This document shows positions 1 through 9,350 of a stretch of DNA of 64,000 bases, piece by piece. Under the pieces are notes generated by a model. The model did no database searches. It saw only the letters and a program-made list of their open reading frames with translations, and was not told where the DNA came from. Source of the DNA: Synaphobranchus kaupii (Eukaryota > Chordata > Actinopteri > Anguilliformes > Synaphobranchidae); the NCBI GenBank assembly GCA_029718625.1, contig CM056378.1:63573027-63637026 (forward strand), read 5' to 3'. A program made the position numbers and the translations under genes. Numbering within the stretch: the stretch's first letter is position 1; each line of letters starts with the position of its first letter.

Positions 1-1122
1 TCATGGCTCTTCCTGAATGGCATGCACCACTGCTAGGTGCAGCTGATGGTTGTAGCAATGTACATAAGGAATGAGCCTGCCAAGCTTCTGTTGCAACAAT
101 GCTTGAACCCCACCCCTGATCCCACTCATGACTGATGCGCCATCATAACATTTGCTGATTATATTATCAGCACTGTAACCTTCACTGGACAGGTGTTTGA
201 GCATTTCTGTTGTTATATATTCTGCATCCAACCCACTCAAGTCCAGTAAACCAATCAAATGCTCCTCAGGAACCGAATTACAGACAAACCAAATCACAAG
301 TGAAAGATTCTCAACATTGCACCTGTCTCAGAACCCTACTGTATCTGCATTATCATATTTTCTTTTCACCTCATGCAACACCATACTGGCTAGAGTGTTA
401 ATTATCTCATTTCGAATGCCTTTTGATGTGTACTTTGCATTCTGAGGGATGTTTTTTGCTATTTCAGCAAGTTTGGAATCCTTAGCCAGAGTGTACTCAA
501 ACAATTTCAGGAACAGCCCAGCAGAGATATCACTGTCATCGTTTATTTCGGACTGACTTTCAGTGCTTCCACGAAAAGCAAGTTCGTTCACAGCCAGAAA
601 CTGCACCACTTCCCCTATGCTTCTGATGTAGTATCGGTGTTTCTCAACCTGTGTTTTTCCCAAGAGACATGATATAGTGTCACCAGTTTCCACTCTCGTG
701 TTCAGTTCTGTCCATGATTGTGCAGCATTCAAATGGCTATGGCTAGATGCATGCCTGTATAATCCCCTGTCCTTTTCTAATGCCGTTTTCCAGTTAATAA
801 ACCCTGTCTTGGTAAAAACTAGATCTCTGTCATTTGTGCTTGAAAACTTGCGACAGGGGAAGCAGAAACATGCATCTAGTTTCACTGAATATTCTAGCCA
901 TGATCGTGACTGATACCAGCTTGGGTTGAAAGAACGAGCCTTTTTGCCAAACTCCCATTTGGGAAATACTTTTAGAACTGGCTGAGATGGTGTGTTATCA
1001 TTTAAATCGTGGCCGAGATCCACGGAAGTACCCCCGACTGCCTTTTCTTCCGAACTGGGACCGGGCACAGGATCCGATACTGAGCATGAAGATTCTGAAC
1101 TACAACTAGAGCTGCATTTGTG
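1..1122 (-). pseudogene. TTF-type zinc finger / hAT transposase-like protein (ZMYM1-like), broken
   Basis: The frame is open from 1122 down to an in-frame TGA at 328-330, then continues in the same frame to the window edge. The N-terminal half shows a TTF-type finger with CFCFPCRKFSS near 870-840 and a HASSHSHLNA stretch near 750-725. After the stop, the family motif NVENLSLVIWFV (about 315-280), then CYDGASVMSG (about 155-125) and HCYNHQLHLAV (about 60-28), mark the DUF4371/hAT catalytic-fold region. Around the stop the sequence is shorter than expected, so a small deletion probably accompanies it. No ATG is visible; the frame opens at a TAA at 1123-1125, so this may be a downstream exon. 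Proteins of this type are usually transposases or domesticated derivatives. With the stop and the adjacent terminus I read this as a dead transposon copy, not host ZMYM1. Confidence 0.75.
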
Positions 1123-1284
1123 TTAACATTACTGTGCTTTGGTTTAGTAATCAAAAATCGATGCATAATGATTTAGGCTAATACCGTATAAGCAAGTAGG
1201 GTAACTGTCACCAAAAGGAAAGAAGAACCGTGGAGCACAGAGAATAAGAAAAGAAAGAAAAACACATTAGCGACCTAACCGTTA

Positions 1285-1400
1285 GTTAGCTTTAGCTATA
1301 ACGGTGACAATTAGCTAGCTAACAGTTAACGTTACCTAGCTAGGTTAGCTAGTCTAACGTAAACTAGTACTGTAGCTAGCTAGCTAACGTTGCGTAAAAC
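1285..1400. repeat. AGCTAGCTAACGTTA-rich stretch
   Basis: Overlapping copies of TAGCTAGCTAAC and AACGTTA crowd this interval. The same short motif recurs elsewhere in the window (near 22250, 22505, 32020 and 47550), usually in non-coding DNA. It is self-complementary (AGCT, TAGCTA). I can give it no function. Confidence 0.6.
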
Positions 1401-1892
1401 CATCACCACTAAGCCCCTCAGACAGTAATAACACTAAACCACTAAAATGAAACAACAAGACAAGACTCAAAATACACAGGCTTAATTATAAACTTTTAAA
1501 CAGAATAACTTTAAGACCTATATTATTTTTATTTATTTTTGCTGTGGGCAAACGTTAACCTCTTCAAGTGACAGACAAACACCGACAAATGTAGAGAGTG
1601 ACAGCAGATCGGTCCGTCTCCCAGGTTTAAACTGCCAAACCAACCAATCAGAAATACATTGCCAAGTTGTTGTTTTTTGATATTTTGAATAGAACATTAT
1701 GATTGGCTAAGTCTCCTGAACTGAGAAAGAATGCAAAATATCGGTTAAAAAAAAAAAATAATAACTTGGATTTTTTCTAGGGATCGATCAAAGCAATTGA
1801 TTATTTTAAGTCAATGGTCAAAGTTTTGGGGGGGCACAGCAAAAAATTGGGGGGGCACGGCCCCCTCTGGCACCCCCCTAGATCCGGCCCTG

Positions 1893-2850
1893 GATCTCAG
1901 TACAAGGTCTAGTTATCCCACACACACCGCATTGCTGACAGTCCGCATCCCTCCCTCCTCATCTGGTCTATCTAGGTATGAAATTTATTTTACACACAAA
2001 CAATAGTTTTTTCTGTTAACTAATTTTGGCTTCAGCCCAGTCAGCCCCCCCCCCCCTTAATCTGCCACTGCCTTTGGGGTATATGTGGTAATGAAAATAA
2101 GGGCAGCAGATGCACCTCTCTCACTTTTTGCCTGGACGCAGATCAAATTTTGAAAATGTGATGATGTGAGGCACACACACACACACGCATATACAGTTGA
2201 AAATGTGTCTTTTTATTAATGATTGGGTGGCTCTTAAAAGCGCCTTTTTTAGCATGCAGCATAAGCACGCAAGCTGCCTTGCATTCAAAACCGTTTTTTC
2301 CACTCACTCAGGCTATGATTGAGAAATAACGGTTATTTAAATCTGTTTACGTGCATTTGGTGTCTTTTACCGAAGCAATTCATATGTTTTAGGCTATTAC
2401 TATTTCGCATCATTTACCATAGGCTACATATTTCATGTCTGAAATACAGCATCCAATAAATCAGTACTTTCCATTTTCTGTAGAAAAACAAGCTCTGAGA
2501 CTCTGAGGTCTGCTGGTCCAACAGATTGGCGATTGCATTTCGTTTACATTCGATGTGCGTAAAAACCATGACATAATTCAAATGAAAATGTAAAAGACCA
2601 CTTTGCATTTTCATTTTCAAGTTACACGTTATCTGACAATTTGAAAATGTTAATGCAAATCCATTTCACATAAAATTTTTCTCGCCCTCTACGACACAAC
2701 CCTGCCATAATTAAAATTAAAATTAAAAACCACATTTGCAAAACAGTTTCGTATTGTAATCGCAAGATCCATGACGAAAAGGAAATGATAATTCAATTTG
2801 GCATTTAACATATCGTTTTCATGCTTTTACGGCACAAGAGTGACATAATT
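1893..2850. other. Non-coding spacer, hAT-like end candidate
   Basis: No gene seen. A C-run at 2046-2057 followed by TTAATCTGCCACTG resembles the terminus of another hAT-like element, but no partner end is visible. A short CA run lies at 2172-2185. Confidence 0.4.
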
Positions 2851-3081
2851 GTCAGTGTAGTATAACGGTTAAGGAACTGGCCTTGTAACCGAAAGGTTGC
2901 AGGTTCGATTCCCAGGTAGGACACTGCCGTTGTACCCTTGAGCAAGGTACTTAACCTGAATCGCTTCAGTATATATCCAGCTGTATAAATGGATAATATG
3001 TAAAAAAAAAATGCTAAAAAGTTGTGTAAGTCGCTCTGGATAAGAGCGTATGCTAAATGCCTATAATGTAATGTAATGTAA
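2851..3081 (+). mobile_element. tRNA-derived SINE with L2-type 3' tail
   Basis: The head resembles a tRNA gene, with an A-box-like TAGTATAACGGTTAAGGA at about 2859-2876 and a B box GGTTCGATTCC at 2902-2912 (RNA polymerase III promoter). The body is followed by a tail, TCGCTCTGGATAAGAGCG then GCTAAATG, ending in tandem TGTAATG. That tail matches the 3' end of the L2 LINE at 44735-44790, so this SINE probably borrows L2 machinery. A second, reversed copy sits at 30686-30893. Confidence 0.85.
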
Positions 3082-3507
3082 ATAATTCAAATGCAATGGC
3101 ATTGCATCATTTACATTATCACGCAAAAATCCTGCCAAAACTCTGAACTGAAAATGCTACATTTTGTCTGTATTTTCGGTTGACAGGCAGTTACCAGGCT
3201 AGATAGCGACATTTCCTAGTTCTCTGTGTTTGGGGATTATAAACTAAATAATAAGAATTAAAAACGAGGTAGCCTAAAAGTTACGATGAGTCATAGCCAG
3301 CCCAATGTTAACTAAGTTAACTTTAGCCTAGTTCCCCTGCTTTCGTTAATCTGGTGCGGTAACTAGCCGATAGTCTAATGTTACAGGTTTGCGTGGTCAA
3401 AACCAGCCAGCTATTCATGACAGGCTATGCCTGAAAAATATGCTACCATTTTCACCATGGGCATTTGCATAAGGATTTCTATTAATTATTGTTTTCTTTT
3501 AGATAGC
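3082..3507. other. Spacer, nothing recognised
   Basis: AT-rich non-coding sequence with no repeat or gene I can identify. Confidence 0.4.
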
Positions 3508-3512
3508 CTTAA

Positions 3513-4658
3513 TGTCAGGTTTCTGCTTTCTGTCTGTTTGTACATTTATGTTTCTTATTGTGAGCTTGTTTGTTTATTCTGATTAGGTTCTTTATCATTT
3601 CTTATCTTGCATTTATTTTCATTTATGGTTTCACTGTTCCGTGTTTGTATTACCGTCACTCCCCTGTCTTCGTTACACTATTCGGGAGCCTTTGGCAATT
3701 TTGGGTTTCGCTATATTTCCACTCTCGTTTACTTCCTTCTTTACTATTACCCTTGTTAATACTACTAATCTACTAATTACTACTAACTGCTTAGAATTAG
3801 GTTTCTTACTAATATACTAGCGACTAACTTGTAAATAATACTATTCAACTAATTTACTAACGTCAGGGAATTAGAGTTTCTACTAACCTACTAATTTACT
3901 AATGCAATCTTAGTTTCCATCTGCAGCTGTTTTTCGTTTCTTCTGTTCTATCTCTGAATATCTTTCTGTGATTCTCTACTCACTACAGCTGTACCTCATT
4001 TCCACATTCCTCTGTCTCATTGTGTGCACGGGTTTCTCTCAATCCAGGTCATGTCTTTTCTGTATGTTAACAGTTCAGTCCAGTCCGTGTCTTTCGTCTT
4101 CCCTCGTTATTGTATTATCAGCTTCCCTTATCATTTCATTGTGTTCACCTGTGAGCAATTTCCCTTCCCCACCTCTGCACACCTGATTCCCATTTTGTCT
4201 GTCTCCCTCAGTGTATATAACCCTGTGATTTCAGTCTTTCATCGCAAGTTTGTCACTGTTGGTTTTTGCTTATTGTTCTTACGATTTTCCTGAGTATCTT
4301 GTTTTCTGAGTATCCATTTCTTAGTTTTGTTATCCTGAGTCCGTCTCCTGTCTTTATTTTATTTTTGTATTCTGTCTTCGATGGTTTTCTTTTTGTTTCC
4401 CTTTACACCTCCCTGGTTTTGGACTTCTGCCTGAGTTCTCACGACCCTGATTTTGGATTTCTGCTGTGCCTTCCCGGTTCTGACCCCCAGCCTGTTCTGT
4501 GACTACTCTTTGGACTCTGTTTTTGTACCATTGCCCTGTCTTCCCAGTTTACGACCCTGTCTGTTTTGTACCACGGATTGCTGCCTTGCCCCTATATTAA
4601 ACTTCGGTTTCCCTACTTCCCGCCTGCTATTGGGTCCTGCTTCCCACCTACCGTAACA
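3513..4658 (+). mobile_element. Solo LTR (1146 bp) with 5-bp target duplication CTTAA
   Basis: The sequence begins TGTCAGGTTTCTGC and ends CTACCGTAACA, so it has the TG...CA ends of an LTR. CTTAA flanks both sides (3508-3512 and 4659-4663), and the flanks rejoin as a plausible empty site. A TATA box TATATAA lies at 4214-4220, and ATTAAA at 4596-4601 could serve as the poly(A) signal. The pyrimidine-rich body produces several meaningless open frames. The type is probably Ty3/gypsy-like, judged by general resemblance of fish gypsy LTRs; no internal region remains. Confidence 0.8.
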
Positions 4659-4663
4659 CTTAA

Positions 4664-5650
4664 GGCCATTACACACCAAGAACGACGCGAATAAACAACA
4701 CAAAATTGCAAATAATTCGGAGGTGAATTTGACGCATATAATATATGCACATGAAACGCAATGCGATTTTGGAATTCATTAAATAGGTTCTTTAAAAAAA
4801 TTCGCTTCACGAAAAAATAGAGTCAACATAATGTCGTGACGATGACCTGGTCCGCTGTTGCTCAGTAAAAACCTGCCAGGCCACTCCTCACCTCCGTCTT
4901 TTATTCTTATGGCCTATGTCTCTCAAATCCGTACACAACTTTACCTCCTCAACTATAGGATACAAGCATATTAACTACACTTTAACTAAACCCACAAAAC
5001 GCACAATGCCTGCTGATAAGAAAGTGCCGATGCTGCATATTGGTAGAAAATGTTCCTCGTGCTATATCGTCTGGTTGACTGGCGTTACTTGTGACAACAA
5101 ATGTCCACAAAGGAACAAACTAATTGTGCAGAGAATTGACAACTGAGGGCCTGATAAGGATATAGGCTACACTAATGTTTTCATTCTTAATTAATTTGTT
5201 TTAATGTATAATTTCAGTGAAATACGAATAGCTTACCATAGTTAATTAGGACATTGATGACCCAGCACTAGGGCACCGATATAGGAACAAATGCGCTGTA
5301 GTTGGCTATATTGCTGTAGCAAAAGTCATACAAAGCCAAGGTTGTTCATACTGAACTGCTCTGGCTATCACTGATAGTAGGCAGACTGTTTTCTCCATTA
5401 TTCTATAGGCTATCAGTGATCAAGAAATTTACACAGTAGAGTCGGAATAAGTTTTTATTTTTTGTTGTTGAAAACTTTACACTTTTCATTTGCCATGCAT
5501 ACACAGACAACTGTGTGACAGCTAAAACTTCTCCCCTTTTCACTCCCACGGTGGCTGTCCCTGGCCAGCCCGACTCCAACTGTCTCACCTGTGCAAACTC
5601 AATTGGAAAAACACTTCAATCATGTGTCAGAGTACAAAAGAGGCCTCAGG
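4664..5650. other. Spacer, nothing recognised
   Basis: No coding or repeat structure that I can support. Short open frames here show no family resemblance. Confidence 0.4.
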
Positions 5651-5654
5651 TGAC

Positions 5655-5917
5655 TTATACAGGTGTTGGGCAAGAAGAGGTAGAGGAAGAGGAAGAGGAA
5701 GAGTAGGAGTAAGAGGAGGCCAAGAAGGACAAGGAGGATGAGGAGGAGGAAGAGGAAGGCAAAGGCAAGCCAATATATCCAATGAAATACGTGCAACTCT
5801 GGTGGACCACGTAATCAATCACAGCCTGACCATGACTGAAGCTGGGCAGCGAGTCCAGCCGAACCTGAGCCGCTTCATAGTAGCCTCATTTATCCGGGCC
5901 TTTAGAGAAGAGAATAG
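5655..5917 (+). pseudogene. Tc1/IS630-type transposase, N-terminal fragment
   Basis: One frame reads an Arg-Gly-rich stretch (RGRGRGRGR, encoded by the GGAAGA-rich tract 5665-5765) followed by a helix-turn-helix-like segment, ISNEIRATLVDHV (from about 5779) and then LTMTEAGQRVQPNLSRF. This is the N-terminal layout of the transposase family whose C-terminal half lies at 44930-45346. An in-frame TGA interrupts the RG-rich part, where an Arg codon would fit. The frame ends abruptly at 5917, exactly where a TTAA element begins. The purine-rich tract also yields a Glu-rich open frame that I regard as a shadow. Confidence 0.65.
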
Positions 5918-6000
5918 TTAAAGGAGCACAGTCACGCTTATGCATGTTTTCTGCATTCTAATCTACTATTTCAATGTTTCATATTTTCCAAAAAATCATA

Positions 6001-7240
6001 AGATTCAAGATTCAAGATTTCTTTATTTGTCACATATAATGTACGTGTACAGTTATAGTGAAATGTTACTGCCATCTCCAAGATTATGCCCAATACAGAT
6101 ACTCAAAAATTTACCACACTATACAAATTTACAATTTAAAATCTAAATTTACAGAGTTATTAAAAGTTACAAAGTTTACAAATTTAAATTACAATTTACA
6201 TATTACACATTAAAGGGCTTAAAAAGGCATGGGTGTATTTGTACATGATAGCTAATAAATAATAAGTAATAAATAATCCCGGAGGGGGGGGGGGGGGGCG
6301 TAATGACATTGTTCATGGTTGTATTCAGAGTTCTATATAGTTCTATGTGCACAAGATGTTCTAGATGTAGTCATTCAGGTGCCGGATGGCTTGCGGGAAG
6401 AAGCTCTTCCTGAGCCTCTCTGTGCTCGCCATGTGAGTGCGGTATCTCCTTCCTGACCGTAGCAGAGAGAACAGTCCATATCCTGGGTGGCTGGGGTCTC
6501 TCAGGATCCTGTTGGCCTTGGTCTTGCATCTTCGGGTGTAGATGTCCTCGAGGTTGGGGAGTGGTCTCCCCAGGGTACGTTCAGCTGATCGTACCACTCT
6601 CTGTAGGGCCTTGTGATCCTGAGAGCTGCTGTTCCCATACCAGGTGGTGATGTTCCCAGTCAGGATGCTCTCGATCGTGCACGAGTAGAAGCTCCGCCGA
6701 ATCTGGTGGGACGCTCTGAATTTCCTCAGTTGTCTGAGGTGGTACAGTCTTTGGCGTGCTTTCCTCACCACGGTGTTTATGTGTGATGACCATGTTAGGT
6801 CCTTGGTGATCTGGACGCCAAGGTACTTGAAGCTGTCCACTCTCTCTACGAGGGTCCCGTTGATGGTTAGGGGGGTGTAGTTCCTCACTTGCTTCTTCCC
6901 GAAGTCCACCAGCATCTCCTTTGTCTTGCTGACGTTCAGATGGAGGTTGTTTTCCTGACACCACTGGGTCAGGAGCCTCACCTCCTCCAGGTAGGCCCTC
7001 TCGTCGTTGTTAGTGATCAGGCCTATCACTGCTGTGTCGTCGGCAAACTTGACGATGGTGTTGGAGTCAAAGGTGGCTGTACAGTCATGCGTGTACAAGG
7101 AGTACAGCAGTGGGGACAGAACACAGCCCTGGGGGGCTCCCGTGTTGAGGGTGAGGGAGGATGAGGTGTGGTTGCCCACCTTCACCACCTGGGGTCTGTC
7201 TGACAGGAAGTCCAGGATCCACTTGCAGAGGGCATAAAGA
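6001..7240 (-). mobile_element. LINE (Rex1/CR1-like), 5'-truncated, C-terminal reverse transcriptase
   Basis: The minus strand is open from about 7240 to a stop at 6361. Motifs include a thumb-side segment [15 protein letters not shown], then [19 protein letters not shown] (near 7140-7085) and FADDTAV (near 7060-7035), the reverse transcriptase catalytic box with both Asp residues present. The C-terminal tail ends in a typical LINE cysteine/arginine-rich region. The 3' UTR runs to 6001 and ends in tandem TTGAATC units, a common fish LINE tail. The 5' part, including the endonuclease, is missing. A G-run occupies 6282-6298. The clade is my inference from the motif style. Confidence 0.8.
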
Positions 7241-7420
7241 TTGGAATTGTGGTTTTTGAGATATGGGCCCTCAAGAACAGCTCCATCTCCAGAGCAGCTC
7301 CAGCCTTATTTACTACATTTCCCATATCTCCCTGCGCACGCTTAGGTTTGTTGTGCATGAATATGTAATAGGGGGCGTACACACCACTGCTGCGAGCACG
7401 GTGACGAGCTAACTGTTAAA

Positions 7421-7711
7421 GTGAAGATACCGCAGAAAATTCTTGCGTGTCTGCCCAAAACGCCATCGTGCGCCGTACGTGGGTGCGATATTAAGTCAGG
7501 ATACCGTTTGCCCAAAAATGAGACGAGGTGCATCCAGTGGCTGGCAGCAATTAACAACCCGATCTATCTGATAAATTTGCCAAAAAAGGATTACGACAAA
7601 GTTCGTGTTTGTTCGAAACACTTCAAGCCAGAGGACTTCCAGCGCGACTATAGTGGCGAATTACTGGGAGCTAAATCAAAGAATTTGCTTGTCGAGTCTG
7701 CGGTACCTTAA
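7421..7711 (+). CDS. THAP-type zinc finger exon (about 96 residues; start not visible)
   Basis: THAP domains are C2CH zinc-dependent DNA-binding modules found in Kolobok and P-element transposases and in many host regulators. Counting from Val at 7421, the zinc ligands are Cys17 and Cys22 (CAVRGC) with Cys64 and His67 (CSKHF), the invariant Trp is residue 40 (QWLAAINN), and the frame ends in SAVP just before a TAA at 7709-7711, where THAP domains normally close. The frame is open back to a TGA at 7358-7360 but has no ATG. LPKTPSCAV looks like a THAP start with CTG in place of ATG (7451-7453), so the start is lost or an upstream exon was cut off by the LINE at 6001-7240. AATAAA follows at 7829-7834. 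No transposase domain follows. Either a THAP-only product or a remnant. Confidence 0.7.
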   Translation: MKIPQKILACLPKTPSCAVRGCDIKSGYRLPKNETRCIQWLAAINNPIYLINLPKKDYDKVRVCSKHFKPEDFQRDYSGELLGAKSKNLLVESAVP

Positions 7712-7828
7712 GAAATATTGGAAATTCTGGCATTTTTATTTTTAAATTTACTTTATTTAATTTTACTTATTTTTAGACATTTCAGTATGTGTTGTTCAAC
7801 TACTGCACAATAATTGCCCCTTGGGGAC

Positions 7829-7834
7829 AATAAA
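7829..7834 (+). promoter_or_regulatory. Candidate poly(A) signal for the THAP exon
   Basis: AATAAA about 120 bases after the THAP stop, on the same strand, followed by an AT-rich stretch. Confidence 0.4.
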
Positions 7835-7964
7835 GACTTACTACTACTATTATTACAATATCACCTTTCTGTATTTTTTTTGTCTTTATTTACTTTGCCA
7901 TAATGAAGATAATCTTATGTTGAAGTAACAACCATTCCAAATAATCAATTACAATCCCAGTGAT

Positions 7965-7970
7965 TTTATT
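7965..7970 (-). promoter_or_regulatory. Candidate poly(A) signal for the P2X7-ballast gene
   Basis: AATAAA on the minus strand, about 160 bases beyond the stop codon at 8132-8134. With the signal at 7829 it closes two convergent transcription units. Confidence 0.45.
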
Positions 7971-8131
7971 GAATGTGATAGAGGTATGCATTTTCAAACT
8001 TAGACAAATATGTTGGAAATTTATACTAAGCCAACTCAACAGGAGAAACAGTAACTATAGCATTGTATGTATATTTTTACAATAATAAAACAAAAGTAAA
8101 GCGTGAGGTATCACAAAGTGCAGAGTCTGGT

Positions 8132-8990
8132 TCAGTCTTCGTCGATGTCGATGTCCAGAAATCCAACATATTGACCATCGGGAGAAGGGTATATTTGACG
8201 TACTGCAGAGACTACACACGATGGCAGCACAACTCTTACACCTCTCCCCAGTCGTTCGCCATGGTGTACCCATTCCAATAGCCAACGATAAGCGGTCAGT
8301 CTGAATTGCCTAACGTTAAATAAAGGGGTGACAGAAAAAACTGGTTATAGTAATGTAATATCTGTTGTTGCACAAAGGATGCTAAATGAGCTGCTAGATA
8401 GCCATCTAGGTATAGCCAACAAGCGACTGATTCTGACAGTAGCCTAACTGACGTTACATGGAATGTCCGAATCTTGGTGTCATGCTGGCAAGCACAACAT
8501 ATCGACTTTAACATAAGTTTAGCAAATGTTAGCTACATTACAACATTTTGATACAGCTTGTTAGCTATATATTTACTCACTCATCGCTTAGTTGCCCTCC
8601 TGGACCCCTTGGTTGTGGATAGTTCCTCCTATTGCTGCAGAAGAAGTTAGTAAGTACTGCATGATGTAGCAAGGGTTCAAAGTTGTTATTGGCAGTGATG
8701 CAAACTCTGTGTTCGGTTTCTGCCAACAGCCGTTGCCCTCGATCCCATTCGCGGCAGCAAAGGCTCTCCGTCTTTGTAGGCATGGGTTCACAGTTCCCAC
8801 ACTGGCACCAATTTATATTCCCACTTCTCTGCTCTCTGTTAGCTTCGGCTGCCTCGTCCTCCGCTCTCTGTCTCTCTCGCTCACGTAATTCTTCCTCTGT
8901 AAATTCCGGTTCAAAACTGTACGGTTGTATATCTTCGTCAAAATCGAAAAGCTCGTCCTCTAACTCCGCGAACTCAGAGCTGTCCGCCAT
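8132..8990 (-). CDS. P2X7 C-terminal (ballast) domain-like protein, intact two-exon gene, 192 aa
   Basis: Exon 1 is 8990-8581 and exon 2 is 8300-8132. The intron has GTGAGT at 8580-8575 and AG at 8302-8301, and the phase closes exactly (410 + 169 nt = 192 codons plus TGA at 8134-8132). The start is the ATG at 8990 with a good context (G at -3, G at +4). Exon 1 encodes an acidic N-terminus, the family signature IQPYSFEP (residues 21-28), a charged helix, then WCQCGNCEPMPT (61-72), Cys78-Cys79 and Cys97, the zinc-binding cysteine pattern of the P2X7 cytoplasmic domain. Exon 2 supplies TAYRWLLEWV, then VVLPSCVVSAVRQIYP and DGQYVGF, the conserved second half, with an acidic tail. There are no transmembrane segments or channel part, so it is a stand-alone ballast-domain protein, a type expanded in fishes. 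Its function is unknown. It lies inside a TTAA element and converges on the THAP exon. Exon 1 alone also reads to a TGA at 8577, which I regard as intron read-through. Confidence 0.85.
8301..8580 (-). other. Intron of the P2X7-ballast gene
   Basis: 280 bases, GTGAGT donor and TTCAG acceptor on the minus strand. It joins Asp136 and a split Glu codon (GA|A) to Leu-Thr-Ala-Tyr-Arg, restoring the family sequence across the junction. Confidence 0.75.
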
Positions 8991-9024
8991 ATCTCTCAGG
9001 CTATAATCGTCGGCCAAGATAGAC

Positions 9025-9208
9025 CACGTGATATTTGTACGCTAACGTTACCGTATATTCGTGGGAGTGTCGTGTGATCGCCTGGATGGGTGCCCGCCCA
9101 TAAACCAGTCTCTGCGTACAAGGGTGGAGTTTGAGCGCCCGTTACCTTCTGGGAAACACTGGCTGGAGATTCAAGCACAACACGTCCAGTGACGTCACTG
9201 GACGTGTT
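9025..9208 (-). promoter_or_regulatory. Promoter-proximal region with E-box and 30-bp CRE palindrome
   Basis: Upstream of the ballast-gene ATG lie CACGTG (9025-9030) and a perfect 30-base palindrome at 9179-9208 whose centre is TGACGTCA, the consensus CRE/ATF site, flanked by mirrored ACGTCCAG arms. No TATA box is obvious. The region between the ATG and the right TTAA end is about 356 bases. Promoter function is inferred from position. Confidence 0.5.
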
Positions 9209-9350
9209 TGCCCTTTGAAGTTTTGCCGCCGTATTTCCCATAAATAGGAAACGGCTGCACTGACGGTGATTTAAAAAAGGCCTACACACATAATTTAAGC
9301 ATTTAATCCAAATAATCTCAACTTAAACAAGCGTGACTGTGCTCCTTTAA

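Larger units (their letters stand above)
1..1892 (-). mobile_element. hAT-type DNA transposon, 5' end and part of transposase; runs off the window
   Basis: The minus strand carries a hAT/TTF-finger transposase relic whose outer end lies near 1892. There the minus strand begins CAGGGCCGGATCTAG, a hAT-like terminus, followed by G-rich stretches (1826-1875). The 8 bases outside, GATCTCAG (1893-1900), would be the target duplication, but the other end is beyond position 1, so this cannot be tested here. Positions 1123-1825 are non-coding and include the AGCTAGCTAACG-rich stretch. Confidence 0.6.
5922..9346. mobile_element. TTAA-flanked element carrying a THAP exon and a P2X7-ballast gene
   Basis: The 18-base sequence AGGAGCACAGTCACGCTT at 5922-5939 is repeated exactly, inverted, at 9329-9346, and each copy is bounded outside by TTAA (5918-5921 and 9347-9350). 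TTAA duplication is the hallmark of Kolobok and piggyBac transposons, and Kolobok transposases carry THAP domains, which fits the THAP exon inside. Contents from left to right: a 5'-truncated LINE (6001-7240), the THAP exon, and a convergent two-exon ballast-domain gene with its own promoter region. No transposase catalytic domain is visible, so the element would be non-autonomous. The outside flanks do not match each other (Tc1-type transposase on the left, LINE on the right), so later rearrangement, or a chance pairing of two ends, must be considered. Confidence 0.65.

Noticed and set aside
1..1122. A host ZMYM1 or domesticated hAT gene
   Set aside because: In-frame stop, local deletion and an adjacent hAT terminus point to a transposon relic.
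2851..2925. A true tRNA gene
   Set aside because: It has A- and B-like boxes, but cloverleaf stems do not close and the unit continues into a SINE body and LINE tail.
3968..4656. Hydrophobic Ser/Leu-rich frames that resemble membrane proteins
   Set aside because: They lie wholly inside a solo LTR with TSD and reflect its T/C-rich composition.
5515..5706. Glu-rich acidic frame
   Set aside because: The purine-rich tract reads as Arg-Gly-rich transposase N-terminus in another frame that continues into a recognisable domain.
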